DNA of 64,000 bases from Archangium sp. (GCA_030681645.1 JAUXRX010000049.1:372001-436000), one strand, 5' to 3'. Counted from the stretch's first letter, positions 51,827 through 62,025 are shown. Translations and numbers: made by a program. The notes: generated by a model from the sequence alone, not told the origin.

Positions 51827-52744
51827 ATGGATTTCGAGTCGAAAATCCGGTCGCTGAAGAAAGACCTCAACGCGGTCATCCTGGCGCACTACTACCAGGA
51901 GTCCGAGATCCAGGACGTGGCCGACTTCGTCGGTGACTCGCTCGCGCTCGCCCAGCAGGCCGAGAAGACGAAGGCCGACGTGATCGTCTTCTGCGGCGTT
52001 CACTTCATGGCCGAGACCGCGAAGATCCTGAACCCGCACAAGCTGGTGCTGCTGCCCGATCTCGCGGCCGGCTGCTCGCTGTCCGATCGCTGCCCGCCCG
52101 ACAAGTTCAAGGCCTTCAAGGCCCTGCACCCCGATCACTTCGTCGCCACCTACGTCAACTCGTCGGCCGCGGTGAAGGCGATGAGCGACGTGATCGTCAC
52201 CAGCTCGAACGCGGTGAAGATCGTGGCGAAGGTGCCGAAGGACCGGAAGATCATCTTCGCCCCCGATCAGCACCTGGGCCGCTGGGTGGCCAGGCAGACG
52301 GGCCGCGAGATGGTGCTCTGGCCGGGCAGCTGCATGGTGCACGAGATCTTCAGCGAGAAGGCGATCGTGCAGCTCAAGGTCGCGCACCCCGGCGCGAAGG
52401 TGATCGCGCACCCCGAGTGCGAAGAGGCGGTGCTGCGCCACGCCGACTTCATCGGCTCGACCAAGCAGCTGCTCGAGTTCACCCAGAAAGACGCCGCCAC
52501 CAGCTTCATCGTGGCGACCGAGTCGGGGATCCTTCACCAGATGCAGAAGGCCTCGCCTTCGAAGCAGTTCATCCCCGCGCCGCCGGACAACGGCTGCGCG
52601 TGCAACGAGTGCCCGCACATGCGGCTCAACACGATGGAAAAGTTGTACCGCTGCATGCGCGACAAGACGCCCCGCCTCGAGCTCCCCCCGGGGCTCGGAG
52701 AGGCCGCGCTCAAGCCCCTGAAGTTGATGCTCGAGTGGAGCTGA
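51827..52744 (+). CDS. nadA: NadA, quinolinate synthase
   Basis: NadA condenses iminoaspartate with dihydroxyacetone phosphate to quinolinate in NAD synthesis. The 305-residue protein has the three pseudo-symmetric Rossmann-like domains and the cysteines for its 4Fe-4S cluster: Cys83 (A-G-C-S-L), Cys169 (G-S-C-M-V-H) and one of Cys257/259/262 (G-C-A-C-N-E-C-P-H-M). It also has the opening H-Y-Y-Q motif. It is not adjacent to nadB or nadC. It lies 31 bases after the PPC lipoprotein gene and may share its transcript with the next two genes. Confidence 0.96.
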   Translation: MDFESKIRSLKKDLNAVILAHYYQESEIQDVADFVGDSLALAQQAEKTKADVIVFCGVHFMAETAKILNPHKLVLLPDLAAGCSLSDRCPPDKFKAFKALHPDHFVATYVNSSAAVKAMSDVIVTSSNAVKIVAKVPKDRKIIFAPDQHLGRWVARQTGREMVLWPGSCMVHEIFSEKAIVQLKVAHPGAKVIAHPECEEAVLRHADFIGSTKQLLEFTQKDAATSFIVATESGILHQMQKASPSKQFIPAPPDNGCACNECPHMRLNTMEKLYRCMRDKTPRLELPPGLGEAALKPLKLMLEWS

Positions 52745-52792
52745 CCCCAAGTGTTCCGATTCTACGCAGTGCCCGCCTGGCAGTTGCTCGAT

Positions 52793-52814
52793 CCCTCGGC
52801 TTCGCTCGGCACAG
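52793..52814 (+). repeat. Degenerate copy of the dispersed repeat
   Basis: CCCTCGGCTTCGCTCGGC shares the CTCGxCTxCGCTCGGC core with the copy at 31272-31298 but not the GTGAACGG end. It lies just upstream of the preferred start of the next gene and argues against a longer N-terminus for it. Confidence 0.45.
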
Positions 52815-52831
52815 GTCCGACCGCGAAGGCG

Positions 52832-53296
52832 ATGCCGCCTGAAGAGCCGCTGGTCCCCACCTCTGATCCGGCGTTCCTCGAGGCCGCGCTGGCCCGGGTG
52901 GAATACCGCGGCTTCAAGGCCCGCGAGCGCGCGCTCGACCTGCTCTCGGCGAAGAGCCCGGCGGTGTTCGCCAGCTCGCCCAACGATCTGCCCGCGCTGC
53001 TGCGCACGGCCGACCAGCTCCTCACCATCGCCAAGATGGACGCAGGTGAGCGCGCCCAGGTGTGGCGCTGCCACTGCGGTACGCCCTACGCGGTGCCGGT
53101 GGGGCTGGTGCGCCCGGTGTCGCTCTCGTGCGAGCGCTGCGGCGAGGTGGTCGAGCTCGACCCCAACCAGAGCCTCGGCGAGACCTTCGCGGCCGACGCC
53201 CGCACCGCCACCGTCAACGCCGCCCGCCTGGCGCTCTCGGAGTTCTTCCGCGAAGCGATGGCCCGTGGGTGGCCCGTCTTAGTCGCGCGTAGCTGA
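52832..53296 (+). CDS. Small protein with a zinc-ribbon-like centre
   Basis: This 154-residue cytoplasmic protein has helical ends and a central knuckle pair C-H-C-G and C-E-R-C-G (about residues 76-101), a likely zinc ribbon. The start at ATG 52832 is chosen because the in-frame codons upstream (from 52751) are occupied by a repeat element. The stop overlaps the methyltransferase start as TGATG, so the two are coupled. Function unknown. Confidence 0.7.
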   Translation: MPPEEPLVPTSDPAFLEAALARVEYRGFKARERALDLLSAKSPAVFASSPNDLPALLRTADQLLTIAKMDAGERAQVWRCHCGTPYAVPVGLVRPVSLSCERCGEVVELDPNQSLGETFAADARTATVNAARLALSEFFREAMARGWPVLVARS

Positions 53297-54141
53297 TGAG
53301 ACGGGAGACCCTCGAGCTCCTCCGCTGTCCCAGGTGCGGTGGTGGAAGCCTGGTGCCCGATGCCGACGTGCCGGGTGCAGCCCAGGCGCAGCGAAAGACG
53401 CGCGGCAGGCCGGCCAGCGACAGGACGGCCATGGCCTTTGGCCCCGCGCGGTGCCTGGGCTGCAGCGCCCGCTTCCCCGTGCATGACGGGCTGATAGACT
53501 TCGTGGGCGATCGGGCGAAGCTCAAGCCCCTGCAGCAGGCGATGGAGCTGCCCTGGGTGGCCCGCTCGTGGGAACGCTACGTGCGCCCCGCGGTCGACAC
53601 GGTGCTCACGCGCGGCCGGCTCGATCACGAGAGCGAGTACACGGTGCTGCGCAACCTGATCGGCAAGCCGCCGGGCCCGGTCGTGGATCTCGGGTGCGGC
53701 GCGGGCCTGGTGCTGCGCAAGCTCTCGCGCGACTTCACGAAGGTGCCGGTGATCGGCGTCGACATGAGCCGGCCCATGCTCGAGGAAGCGATGGCCCAGG
53801 TGCGAGAGAACGCCGAGGCCGCGGACTTCGTGCGCGCGCAGGTGCCCCCGATGCCCTTCAACGACGCGTCACTGGGCGCGGTGGTGGCGGTGGGCTTCAT
53901 TCACTTCGTGGACGAGCTCGACACGCTGCTCCACGAGGTGGCGCGCACGCTCAAGCCCGGAGGCCGCTTCGTGGCCACCACCTACGAGGCGGGCAAGATG
54001 CTCGAGCCGGTGCACCGCGGCGCCGGGCTGTTTCCCCGCAGCGAAGAGGCGCTCAGGAACGCGGCCGTGCGCGCAGGCCTCGTTCACTTCGAGCGGGTGA
54101 AGGTGTCGCCGTTTCTGTTGTGGAAGGTCGAACGGCCCTGA
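53296..54141 (+). CDS. SAM-dependent methyltransferase with N-terminal Trm112-like zinc domain
   Basis: Residues 1-75 hold two Cys pairs (C-P-R-C and C-L-G-C) and an R-F-P-V-x-D-G-L motif, as in Trm112/YcaR-type zinc domains. From about 125 a class I methyltransferase fold follows (D-L-G-C-G-A-G, then V-D-M-S as motif II and P-F-N-D-A-S-L as motif IV), of the UbiE/Methyltransf_11 kind. The substrate is unknown; small molecules or quinones are typical of the kind. It is coupled to the zinc-ribbon gene before it. Confidence 0.88.
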   Translation: MRRETLELLRCPRCGGGSLVPDADVPGAAQAQRKTRGRPASDRTAMAFGPARCLGCSARFPVHDGLIDFVGDRAKLKPLQQAMELPWVARSWERYVRPAVDTVLTRGRLDHESEYTVLRNLIGKPPGPVVDLGCGAGLVLRKLSRDFTKVPVIGVDMSRPMLEEAMAQVRENAEAADFVRAQVPPMPFNDASLGAVVAVGFIHFVDELDTLLHEVARTLKPGGRFVATTYEAGKMLEPVHRGAGLFPRSEEALRNAAVRAGLVHFERVKVSPFLLWKVERP

Positions 54142-54165
54142 GTTTCTGGTCGACGGGCAGTCAGC

Positions 54166-54465
54166 TCAGATGAACACGCCGCCGCGCGCGTCGAGGCGGG
54201 CGGTGTCGGGGAGCTTGGTGGTCTCGTTGCTGCCCTTGAGCGCCTCGAAGACCTTCACCTTGTTGCTGTTTCCGCAGTTCTTGCACTTGCACTGGCCCTT
54301 GGGGCAGGTGCAGTCGCCCTTGCCCTTGCAGGAGCAGGTGGCCTGGGTGCCGAACAGCGCCTTCTCGACCGTGGTGGCACCGGCGGTCGAAGCGAGGAAG
54401 AGGGCGCCGACAGCGATGCCAGCCCTGAGTGAAGTCGCGGGGCTCTTGATGATCTGCATCTGCAT
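54166..54465 (-). CDS. Exported metallothionein-like Cys-rich peptide
   Basis: The 99-residue precursor has a signal peptide (about residues 1-30, ending T-A-G-A). A compact metal-binding segment carries C-x-C pairs at 44/46, 52/54 and 59/61 plus Cys64, spaced by Lys and Gly as in metallothioneins. A 35-residue polar tail ends it. AGGA lies seven bases before the ATG. The protein would bind soft metals (Cu, Zn, Cd) outside the cytoplasm, which is unusual for metallothionein-type sequences. Neighbours give no hint; it is convergent with the methyltransferase. Confidence 0.78.
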   Translation of the reverse strand: MQMQIIKSPATSLRAGIAVGALFLASTAGATTVEKALFGTQATCSCKGKGDCTCPKGQCKCKNCGNSNKVKVFEALKGSNETTKLPDTARLDARGGVFI

Positions 54466-54542
54466 GGTGTGGTCCTTTCTCCGACAGCTGGCTGCGGCCG
54501 TAGCTCAGATGTGTGCCCTTGCCAAGTGACCCCCGGCGCTTC

Positions 54543-56222
54543 ATGGTCCGCGCCCTCGTGCCCCGTCATCGATACGAGCAGTTGGCCTGGATCCTCGCGT
54601 TGATCTGCGGGGTTGCGCCGCTGTGGGCGACGCAGGCGCTGCCGCTGGTCGACCTCCCCCAGCACCTGCACCTCATCTCGGTCTTGCACCGGCTGGATGA
54701 CGCTTCGACCCTCTACCCGGAGATCTTCGCGCGCCGCCCCGAGCTCACCCCCTACCTCGGGTACTACTACGCGGTCAGCCTGCTCAACTGGCTGATGCCC
54801 CTCGAGGTGGCGAACCGGGTCTTCCTCTCGGCGTACGTGGCGGGCCTGCCGCTCTCGCTGGCGTTCCTGCTGCGGAGCTTGAAGCGCCCCGCGTGGCCCG
54901 CGCTGCTCGCCCTGCCCTTCGCGTACGGCGACAGCTTCGCCTGGGGCTTCATCAACTACTGCGCGTCGCTGCCGCTGGCGTTGATCACCTGCGGCTTCTT
55001 CGTGCGCACCATCGAAGACGCCCCGAAGCGCCGCGCCTGGGCGATCGCGCTGGCGGCGAGCCTGGTGGCGGTGCTGCTCTTTCACGTGCAGGCCTTCGCG
55101 TGGCTCGGGGTGGCGCTGCCCTTTCTCCTGCTGACCACGCCGGCGCCTGAAGGCAGGCACTGGAGAGCACGCGTGCCGGCGCTGGTGGGGGTGATGCCCG
55201 GCGTGATCCTCTTCGTGTTGTGGATCGGCCTGCGCGTGGGCCAGCCGCAGGAGATCGCTCCCGGCCAGCCCTGGCGCTCGTGGGGCCCGATGCTGTCGAA
55301 GGAGAACCTGGGCTGGAAGTCGCTCGAGCAGAACGTGGGCGAGTTCATCAGCGCGCCGCGGCTGCCTGACGGCTCGGTGCAGATCTCCGAGACGAACTTC
55401 CCCATCCTCGCGGGCATGGTCCCCGATGGGTCCGATCAGCGGGCGGTGCGCCTGGTCTTCCTGATCGCCCTCGGCGCGATGCTGTTCGGTCTGTGGCGCG
55501 CGCTGGGCTCGGCGGTGCTCGGCTTCAAGAGTGGGAAGTCGCTGGTCGCCGGAATCCAGGGCCTCTTCCGGCTTCCCCAGCAAGAGGGACCGATCGCGCG
55601 CTGGCGCATCGTCGGCCTCGCGGCGCTGGCGGTGACGCTCTACCTCGCCCTGCCCTTCGATATCCGCGGGTACATGTACTACCTGAACACGCGCTACGCG
55701 CACCTCGTGGCCGCGCTGCTGGTCTGCTCGGTGCCCGCGCTGCCCGAGCTGTGGAGCCGGCGGCTGGTGTACGTCGCCGCGGCCACGGCCCTGGTGTTGA
55801 TGGGCCCGCTGCGCACGGCGTTCCAGGCCTTCGATCTCGAGTCGCGCGCGCTCACCGAGCTGGCGAAGAGCGCGGGCCCGAAGCCGAAGGTGATGGGCCT
55901 CGTCTACGCCACCGGGTCCCGCGCGGTGACGCACCCGCTCTACCTGCACGCCGGCTGCGTGGTGGCCCGCGAGCGGGGGGGGCTGACCAACTTCTCCTTC
56001 GCGCTCACGCCGCACAGCCCGCTCATGTACCGGGGAACTCCCCCTCCGACGTTCCCCAGCGAGTGGCGGCCCGACCAGATGCAGTGGAACGAGCAGGGCA
56101 GCCACTACGATCACTTCGTGCTCCGCGGCGTGCGGCCCGAGCAGGTCTTCGGCCCCCGGCTGCAGTCAGAGCTGTACGTCGCGGCGCAGTCGGGCGATTT
56201 CTTCCTCGTGCGGAAGCGTTGA
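54543..56222 (+). CDS. Polytopic membrane protein, GT-C glycosyltransferase-like
   Basis: The 559-residue protein has about ten membrane helices over residues 15-430 and a soluble C-terminal part of about 110 residues. The first periplasmic loop has V-D-L-P-Q-H-L-H, the acidic/His pattern seen at the same place in GT-C-type (PMT/ArnT-like) lipid-linked sugar transferases. The overall likeness is weak, so this is a tentative class. The ATG at 54543 is used; a GTG ten codons earlier is possible. It lies 78 bases from the divergent metallothionein-like gene. Confidence 0.7.
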   Translation: MVRALVPRHRYEQLAWILALICGVAPLWATQALPLVDLPQHLHLISVLHRLDDASTLYPEIFARRPELTPYLGYYYAVSLLNWLMPLEVANRVFLSAYVAGLPLSLAFLLRSLKRPAWPALLALPFAYGDSFAWGFINYCASLPLALITCGFFVRTIEDAPKRRAWAIALAASLVAVLLFHVQAFAWLGVALPFLLLTTPAPEGRHWRARVPALVGVMPGVILFVLWIGLRVGQPQEIAPGQPWRSWGPMLSKENLGWKSLEQNVGEFISAPRLPDGSVQISETNFPILAGMVPDGSDQRAVRLVFLIALGAMLFGLWRALGSAVLGFKSGKSLVAGIQGLFRLPQQEGPIARWRIVGLAALAVTLYLALPFDIRGYMYYLNTRYAHLVAALLVCSVPALPELWSRRLVYVAAATALVLMGPLRTAFQAFDLESRALTELAKSAGPKPKVMGLVYATGSRAVTHPLYLHAGCVVARERGGLTNFSFALTPHSPLMYRGTPPPTFPSEWRPDQMQWNEQGSHYDHFVLRGVRPEQVFGPRLQSELYVAAQSGDFFLVRKR

Positions 56223-56240
56223 GCGGGTGAAAGTCCGCCC

Positions 56241-57230
56241 ATGACGGACTTTCTCTCGATGACGGCGCAGCAGGTCGAAGGGCTCCCCGAAGCGAAGGCG
56301 CAGGAGGTGCTCGACGCCTGGGTGAAGGCGAAGAACCCCGAGCTGCCGCAGGCGCTGGCGCAGTCGGCCTCGAAGCCGCACGTGAAGCTGGCGAAGAAGG
56401 CGCTCTACCGGCTGCAGTCGAGCGGCGTGCAGCTGACCGAAGCGCCGAAGGCCCCCGCGCCGCAGGTGGAAGCGACGCCCGCGAAGAACCCGTTCCAGGG
56501 CGTGCTCTCGATGCAGCTGGGCACCGGGGAGCGCGCGTTTCTCTTCGCCACGCCCCTGCGCGAGGGAGGCCTCGAGATCTTCCAGGGCATCGTCACCGAC
56601 GAGTTCGGCCTGGCGCAGTTCGGCAGCGATCGCTCGAACCGGAACCTCTACCGCAAGCAGATGGAGAAGCTGCGCAACGACGATTCAGCCCGGGTGATGC
56701 TGGTGCCGTTCGAGCGGATCCAGCTCGAGCTGGGCCGGGCCATCGCCCTCAACGAGCGCAGCAAGACGCCCTACGGCGCGGAGATCGAACAGGCGCTCAG
56801 CCGCATGGGCGTGACGAAGCAGGACCCCGACTTCCCCATTCCGCCGCTCGAGGCAGGTGACACCGACGATCGCGAGGCGGGCGCGCTGCTGCACCAGCTC
56901 TTCGAGGTCGAGCAGTGGTTGCCGTCAGAGAAGGACCTCGTCGCGCTCACCGCGCAGGTCGACGCGATCCGCAAGGGGCCGCTGCCGCTGAGCGACGCGC
57001 AGAAAGACGAGAAGGTGCGGAAGATCGCGCGCGAGCTGGCCACCGAGGTCTTCACCCCGGCGCTGCGCCTGCTCTACGCGCGGCGGCTCTGGTACACGGC
57101 CGAGGTGATCGACTTCCAGAACCGGCCCGCTGACGCCGCCAGGGCCCGCGCGGAAGCCCGGCGCCTCGCCCACGAGACCACGCCGAGCCGGTTCGCCGAG
57201 CAGCTCTTCGAGAAGGCGCTGCCGAAGTAG
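56241..57230 (+). CDS. Conserved-looking cytoplasmic protein of unknown function
   Basis: The 329-residue protein has no signal peptide or membrane helix. It has a Lys/Ala-rich helical N-terminus (about 1-60), a Pro/Ala linker (68-82), a probable alpha/beta core (85-190) and a helical C-terminus (210-325). No known motif is seen. It follows the GT-C-like gene by 18 bases on the same strand, so they are probably cotranscribed. A dispersed repeat follows the stop. Confidence 0.72.
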   Translation: MTDFLSMTAQQVEGLPEAKAQEVLDAWVKAKNPELPQALAQSASKPHVKLAKKALYRLQSSGVQLTEAPKAPAPQVEATPAKNPFQGVLSMQLGTGERAFLFATPLREGGLEIFQGIVTDEFGLAQFGSDRSNRNLYRKQMEKLRNDDSARVMLVPFERIQLELGRAIALNERSKTPYGAEIEQALSRMGVTKQDPDFPIPPLEAGDTDDREAGALLHQLFEVEQWLPSEKDLVALTAQVDAIRKGPLPLSDAQKDEKVRKIARELATEVFTPALRLLYARRLWYTAEVIDFQNRPADAARARAEARRLAHETTPSRFAEQLFEKALPK

Positions 57231-57232
57231 CC

Positions 57233-57281
57233 GGGAGCGCAGCCGAAGCGAAGCGGAGGATGCGCCGAGGCGGAGCGACCC
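57233..57281 (+). repeat. Dispersed GAAGCG-type repeat, copy 2
   Basis: GGGAGCGCAGCCGAAG at the left and GCCGAGGCGGAGCGACCC at the right match both ends of 14826-14868; the middle is six bases longer. It starts two bases after a stop codon and lies in a gap between convergent genes. Confidence 0.6.
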
Positions 57282-57299
57282 AGAGAAACAGAGAACCAG

Positions 57300-57962
57300 C
57301 TACTCGGCGTTCCAGTCGGACGCGGGGAGGATCTTCCACCCGGTGTCGATCTTCTCCGACTTGAAGCGCACCACCCGCAGGGGCCACTCGCGGGGCGTCT
57401 TCGCCGGCCCCTCGGTGGTCCCGATCGTCCAGCGGTGCACCTCGATGCTGTACTTGCCCTTCGTGCCGGCCCTGGCGAGCACCGCGCGCATCGGGTTCTT
57501 CGGGTGCCAGTAGACTTCCTTGCCCGTGCGCAGGATGTACGAGAGCACCCCGTGGCTCTTCTGGAACGCGGCGACGCGCTCGCGGGTGGGGGCGAGCAGC
57601 TTGGTGGCTTCCGACTGGCTGACCTCGGTCATCTTGAGATCGTCGCCGACGGCCTCGACCCCCATCAGCTTGGTCAGCGCGGTGCGGCCCGCCTTGTCGA
57701 GGTCGTTCATCAACTGCACGGCGTGCGCGAGATCGCCCTCTTCCCTCTTCACCGGGTCCTTGCTCTTGAAGCTCCAGTTCTCGAGGCTGAAGAGCTGGGC
57801 GTTCATGGTCACGCCCCCCAGCAGCAGGTCCTTGCCGGCCTCGTCGCCGGTGCCGGTGAGCGCGTTGAGGTACGTCTCCGCGACCTTCTTCGCGTCGGAG
57901 TCATCCTGGGCGACGGCGGGTAGGGCCAACAGCGCGACGGCGGCGAGCAGCGATCGAGACAT
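57300..57962 (-). CDS. Exported protein of unknown function
   Basis: The start at ATG 57962 (GAGG seven bases before) gives a clear signal peptide, residues 1-18 ending A-V-A-Q. The remaining 200 residues form a mixed alpha/beta protein with no family I recognise; it has no Cys, so no disulfides. It stands alone between two plus-strand genes. Confidence 0.75.
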   Translation of the reverse strand: MSRSLLAAVALLALPAVAQDDSDAKKVAETYLNALTGTGDEAGKDLLLGGVTMNAQLFSLENWSFKSKDPVKREEGDLAHAVQLMNDLDKAGRTALTKLMGVEAVGDDLKMTEVSQSEATKLLAPTRERVAAFQKSHGVLSYILRTGKEVYWHPKNPMRAVLARAGTKGKYSIEVHRWTIGTTEGPAKTPREWPLRVVRFKSEKIDTGWKILPASDWNAE

Positions 57963-58087
57963 GGGGTTCCCTCTCAAAGGACCTGGGCGTGACGCCCTGA
58001 CCCTTCGAAGATTCACCAAACCGCGCCCGGCTTCCATCGAAACCCACCCGGTGGTGCGTCGGCCCGCCTTGCGCTACACGCGCCGCC

Positions 58088-59065
58088 ATGCGTCTTGCTC
58101 TCGTCACCTCGCTGGTCTTCTCCGTCCTGATCGCCGCAGGAGCGGCCTCTTGCGGAGCCAAGCAGTGCACCCCGCTCAACTGCGCCAACGGCTGCTGCAC
58201 GGCCGCCGGTGAATGCGCTTCCGGGGGCGAGAACGCCGCCTGCGGCCTGGCGGGTAACGCCTGCGTCAACTGCGCCGACTCGGCGCAGATCTGCGGCAAC
58301 AAGGTCTGCGTCGCGCTCGGCACCGGCGGCGGCGGTGGGGCGACGGGCGGCGGCGCGGCCGGCGGGGGAGGCGGCGCCGCGGGCGGGGGCGGAGGCGGCG
58401 TGTTCACCTGCGATCGCACCCCGCTCGAGTGCTCCGACCAGTCCATCCAGCAGCTCGACCTCAAGAGCACCGTGAACCCCGGCACCATCGCCAACGTCGC
58501 CGATGGCACCGGCTTCAAGAGCACCATCGACGCGACGGGCGGCGGCTTTCCCCCGTCAGACAGCTACGTCTACGCGCGCTTCAGCGCCTCGGGCCTCACC
58601 AAGCTGCCCATCAGCGACATGACCGCGCTCGACTCGGAAGACTGGGAAATCGCCTTCCGCCGCTACGTCATCCGCATCAACAGCGGCGACTCGGGCCCCT
58701 CGTGCGTCGCGGCCCAGGTGCAGGCGCCGGGCACCACCTACGAGGCGGTCGCCAGCGTGCCGGGCGACTATCTCCCCGAGGGCGACGACTTCCTCACCCG
58801 CGCGCCCGCCTGCGCCTTCGTGGACGACGGCTCGGGCCTGGGCAGCTCGCCGCGCACCTACCTGTCGGGCTTCTACGAGTACACCGGCTGCGTCTCGATG
58901 AGCGGGCGCGTCTACATCATCCGCACGCAGCTCGGCCGGCACGTGAAGCTGATCGTCACCACCTACTACGCCACCGAAGCGGCGCAGCAGACCTGCCAGA
59001 CGACCTCCACCAGCGGCGGCGCGCTCGGCGGCACGATTCGCGTTCGCTGGCAGTACCTGGACTGA
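58088..59065 (+). CDS. HmuY-like haem-binding lipoprotein
   Basis: The lipobox is A-A-S-C (Cys22). A Cys-rich knot (about 26-75) and a poly-Gly/Ala spacer (about 80-106) precede an HmuY-type beta domain (about 125-325). That domain shows the family order: L-D-L-K-S-T-V near its start, then D-S-E-D-W-E-I-A-F-R-R-Y and R-I-N-S-G. HmuY proteins of Bacteroidota take haem from host proteins; myxobacterial relatives are uncharacterised. The haem-ligand His pair cannot be confirmed. It is followed after four bases by the metalloprotease gene, so the two are one operon. Confidence 0.82.
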   Translation: MRLALVTSLVFSVLIAAGAASCGAKQCTPLNCANGCCTAAGECASGGENAACGLAGNACVNCADSAQICGNKVCVALGTGGGGGATGGGAAGGGGGAAGGGGGGVFTCDRTPLECSDQSIQQLDLKSTVNPGTIANVADGTGFKSTIDATGGGFPPSDSYVYARFSASGLTKLPISDMTALDSEDWEIAFRRYVIRINSGDSGPSCVAAQVQAPGTTYEAVASVPGDYLPEGDDFLTRAPACAFVDDGSGLGSSPRTYLSGFYEYTGCVSMSGRVYIIRTQLGRHVKLIVTTYYATEAAQQTCQTTSTSGGALGGTIRVRWQYLD

Positions 59066-59069
59066 GCCG

Positions 59070-60632
59070 ATGCGCGCGACTGACCTCCTGCTCTGCCTCG
59101 TCCTGGCCGGCTGCGGCGAAGAAGCTGCCCGCCGGGAGCCTCGCGTGAGATCGCAAGAGGCTGAGCTGCGCCCCACCGACACCAGCAGCGGCCTCATGTG
59201 GCGCTACCTCGCCACCGACACCGTGCAGTCGAGCGGCGTCGACGGCGGTGCGTTCAAGGTGCACTTCACCCGCACCGGCACCAACGCGGTGCCCGCCGGC
59301 GACGCCGACGACAGCGGCGTACCCGACCTGGTCGAGCGCGTGGCCGAAGCCTACGAGGAAGTCGGTGGCATGTACGCCTCGACGCTCGGCTACCGGCGCC
59401 CTCTGTCTGACGCCACCATCGCGGCCAACGGAGGCGACGGGCGCTTCGACGTCTACCTGCTCGACTTCGCGCGCGCGGCCGACGGGGCGTTCCAGACCGA
59501 CCAGTGCCCCTCGGGCAGCCGCTGCATCGGCTACGTGGTGCAGGAGAACGACTTCGTGGGCTACGGCTACCCCAGCGCGCTCGCCGCCACGCGCATCCTG
59601 GGCAGCCACGAGTACTTCCACGCGGTGCAGTCGGCCTACGACAACGCCCAGAACGTGGTCGTGTCCGAGGGCACCGCGGTGTGGGCCACCGAGCGCTTCG
59701 ACCCCTCGACGAACGACTTCGAGAACTTCATGGGGGGCTACCTCTCGCGGCCCGATCGTTCGCTCGACTCGGCCCCGCCGGGGCCCGTGCCCGACTTCGC
59801 CTACGGCTCGGCGGTCTTCTTCAAGTTCTTGAGCGAGCGGCACGACGACGCGCTCATCCGCAAGCTCTGGGAGCGGCTCGAAGACGGCCAGGGCGACGTG
59901 ACCGAGCCGGCCGACCAGGCGAACCCGACCTTCCTGATCCAGCTCGATGCGCTGCTCAAGCGCGACTACCAGTCGAGCTTCGCGGCCGAGTTCGCCGAGT
60001 TCGCGCGGTGGAACCTGTACCTCGGCGGCTTCTCCGATCCCGCGCAGGCGTGGGACGACGCGACCAACTACGGCCCGGTGTCGATGACCTCGGTGACCCC
60101 GCCGTATCGCGTCGACGGCGCGCGCGTGTTCTACGCCTCGACCCAGTACTTCAGCGCGGCCGCGGGCACGCGCACCCAGATGACCGCCGCGCTCGTCGAC
60201 AGCGCGCTCACCACCACGAACGATCTCGACGGCCTGGTGCTGTGGATCGCCGCGCGCAAGGCCGGGCGCAACACCGAGGTGGTGAAGGTCACCGCCGGGC
60301 AGACGGTCGACGTCACCGGCGGCTCGCTCATCGCGGCGGTGGTGAACACCAACCGCGGGGCGAACGGCGCGTCTCTGAGCCAGCGCCCCGGCATCTGCAT
60401 CGGCACGACCGACGAGGTCGCCGCCTGCATTCGCGCGCTGGGTGGGACGGTGGGCGTCGATGCCGGCGTCGATGCGGGCGTCATCGACCCTCCGGACGCC
60501 GGCTCGGGCACGGACGCGGGAATGAACGAGCCGCTGCCGCCCATGGGCTGCGGCTGTGGAATGGGCTCGGCACCCGCCTTGTTCATGGCGCTGGCCCTGA
60601 CCTTCGCCGGCAGGCGCCGACGGAGGAACTGA
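59070..60632 (+). CDS. MXAN_6640-like surface metalloprotease with MYXO-CTERM tag
   Basis: The N-terminus is a lipoprotein signal (L-A-G-C, Cys15), so this protein carries both a lipobox and a sorting tag. The catalytic region has H180-E-Y-F-H184 and a later Glu (S-E-G-T-A-V-W), as in gluzincin-type proteases of the MXAN_6640 family. An Asp/Ala/Gly-rich stalk (about 455-490) leads to the tag: M-G-C-G-C-G-M-G, a helix, then five Arg and Asn at the end. Beside the HmuY-like gene, it could release haem or peptides from prey proteins; this is inference. Confidence 0.85.
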   Translation: MRATDLLLCLVLAGCGEEAARREPRVRSQEAELRPTDTSSGLMWRYLATDTVQSSGVDGGAFKVHFTRTGTNAVPAGDADDSGVPDLVERVAEAYEEVGGMYASTLGYRRPLSDATIAANGGDGRFDVYLLDFARAADGAFQTDQCPSGSRCIGYVVQENDFVGYGYPSALAATRILGSHEYFHAVQSAYDNAQNVVVSEGTAVWATERFDPSTNDFENFMGGYLSRPDRSLDSAPPGPVPDFAYGSAVFFKFLSERHDDALIRKLWERLEDGQGDVTEPADQANPTFLIQLDALLKRDYQSSFAAEFAEFARWNLYLGGFSDPAQAWDDATNYGPVSMTSVTPPYRVDGARVFYASTQYFSAAAGTRTQMTAALVDSALTTTNDLDGLVLWIAARKAGRNTEVVKVTAGQTVDVTGGSLIAAVVNTNRGANGASLSQRPGICIGTTDEVAACIRALGGTVGVDAGVDAGVIDPPDAGSGTDAGMNEPLPPMGCGCGMGSAPALFMALALTFAGRRRRRN

Positions 60633-60651
60633 CCAAGGAGGCTTCACCGTG

Positions 60652-61935
<1,284 letters not shown>

Positions 61936-61949
61936 AGCGGTGAAGGGGG

Positions 61950-61974
61950 CCGTTCACCCCGAGGGGTCGAGGGG
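61950..61974 (-). repeat. Dispersed ~26-bp repeat, copy 4
   Basis: On the minus strand it reads CCCCTCGACCCCTCGG then GGTGAACGG, slightly shortened in the middle compared with the other copies. It lies 15 bases after the HtrA stop. Confidence 0.65.
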
Positions 61975-62025
61975 CGGGGAAAGAGAAGAATTGACGGGCC
62001 GCGTTGGGCCCGTAGCCTGCCCGGC

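Noticed and set aside
52751..52831. Extended N-terminus for the small zinc-ribbon-like protein after nadA
   Set aside because: The extra 27 codons coincide with a degenerate dispersed repeat and have no ribosome site; the ATG at 52832 starts the part that looks coded.
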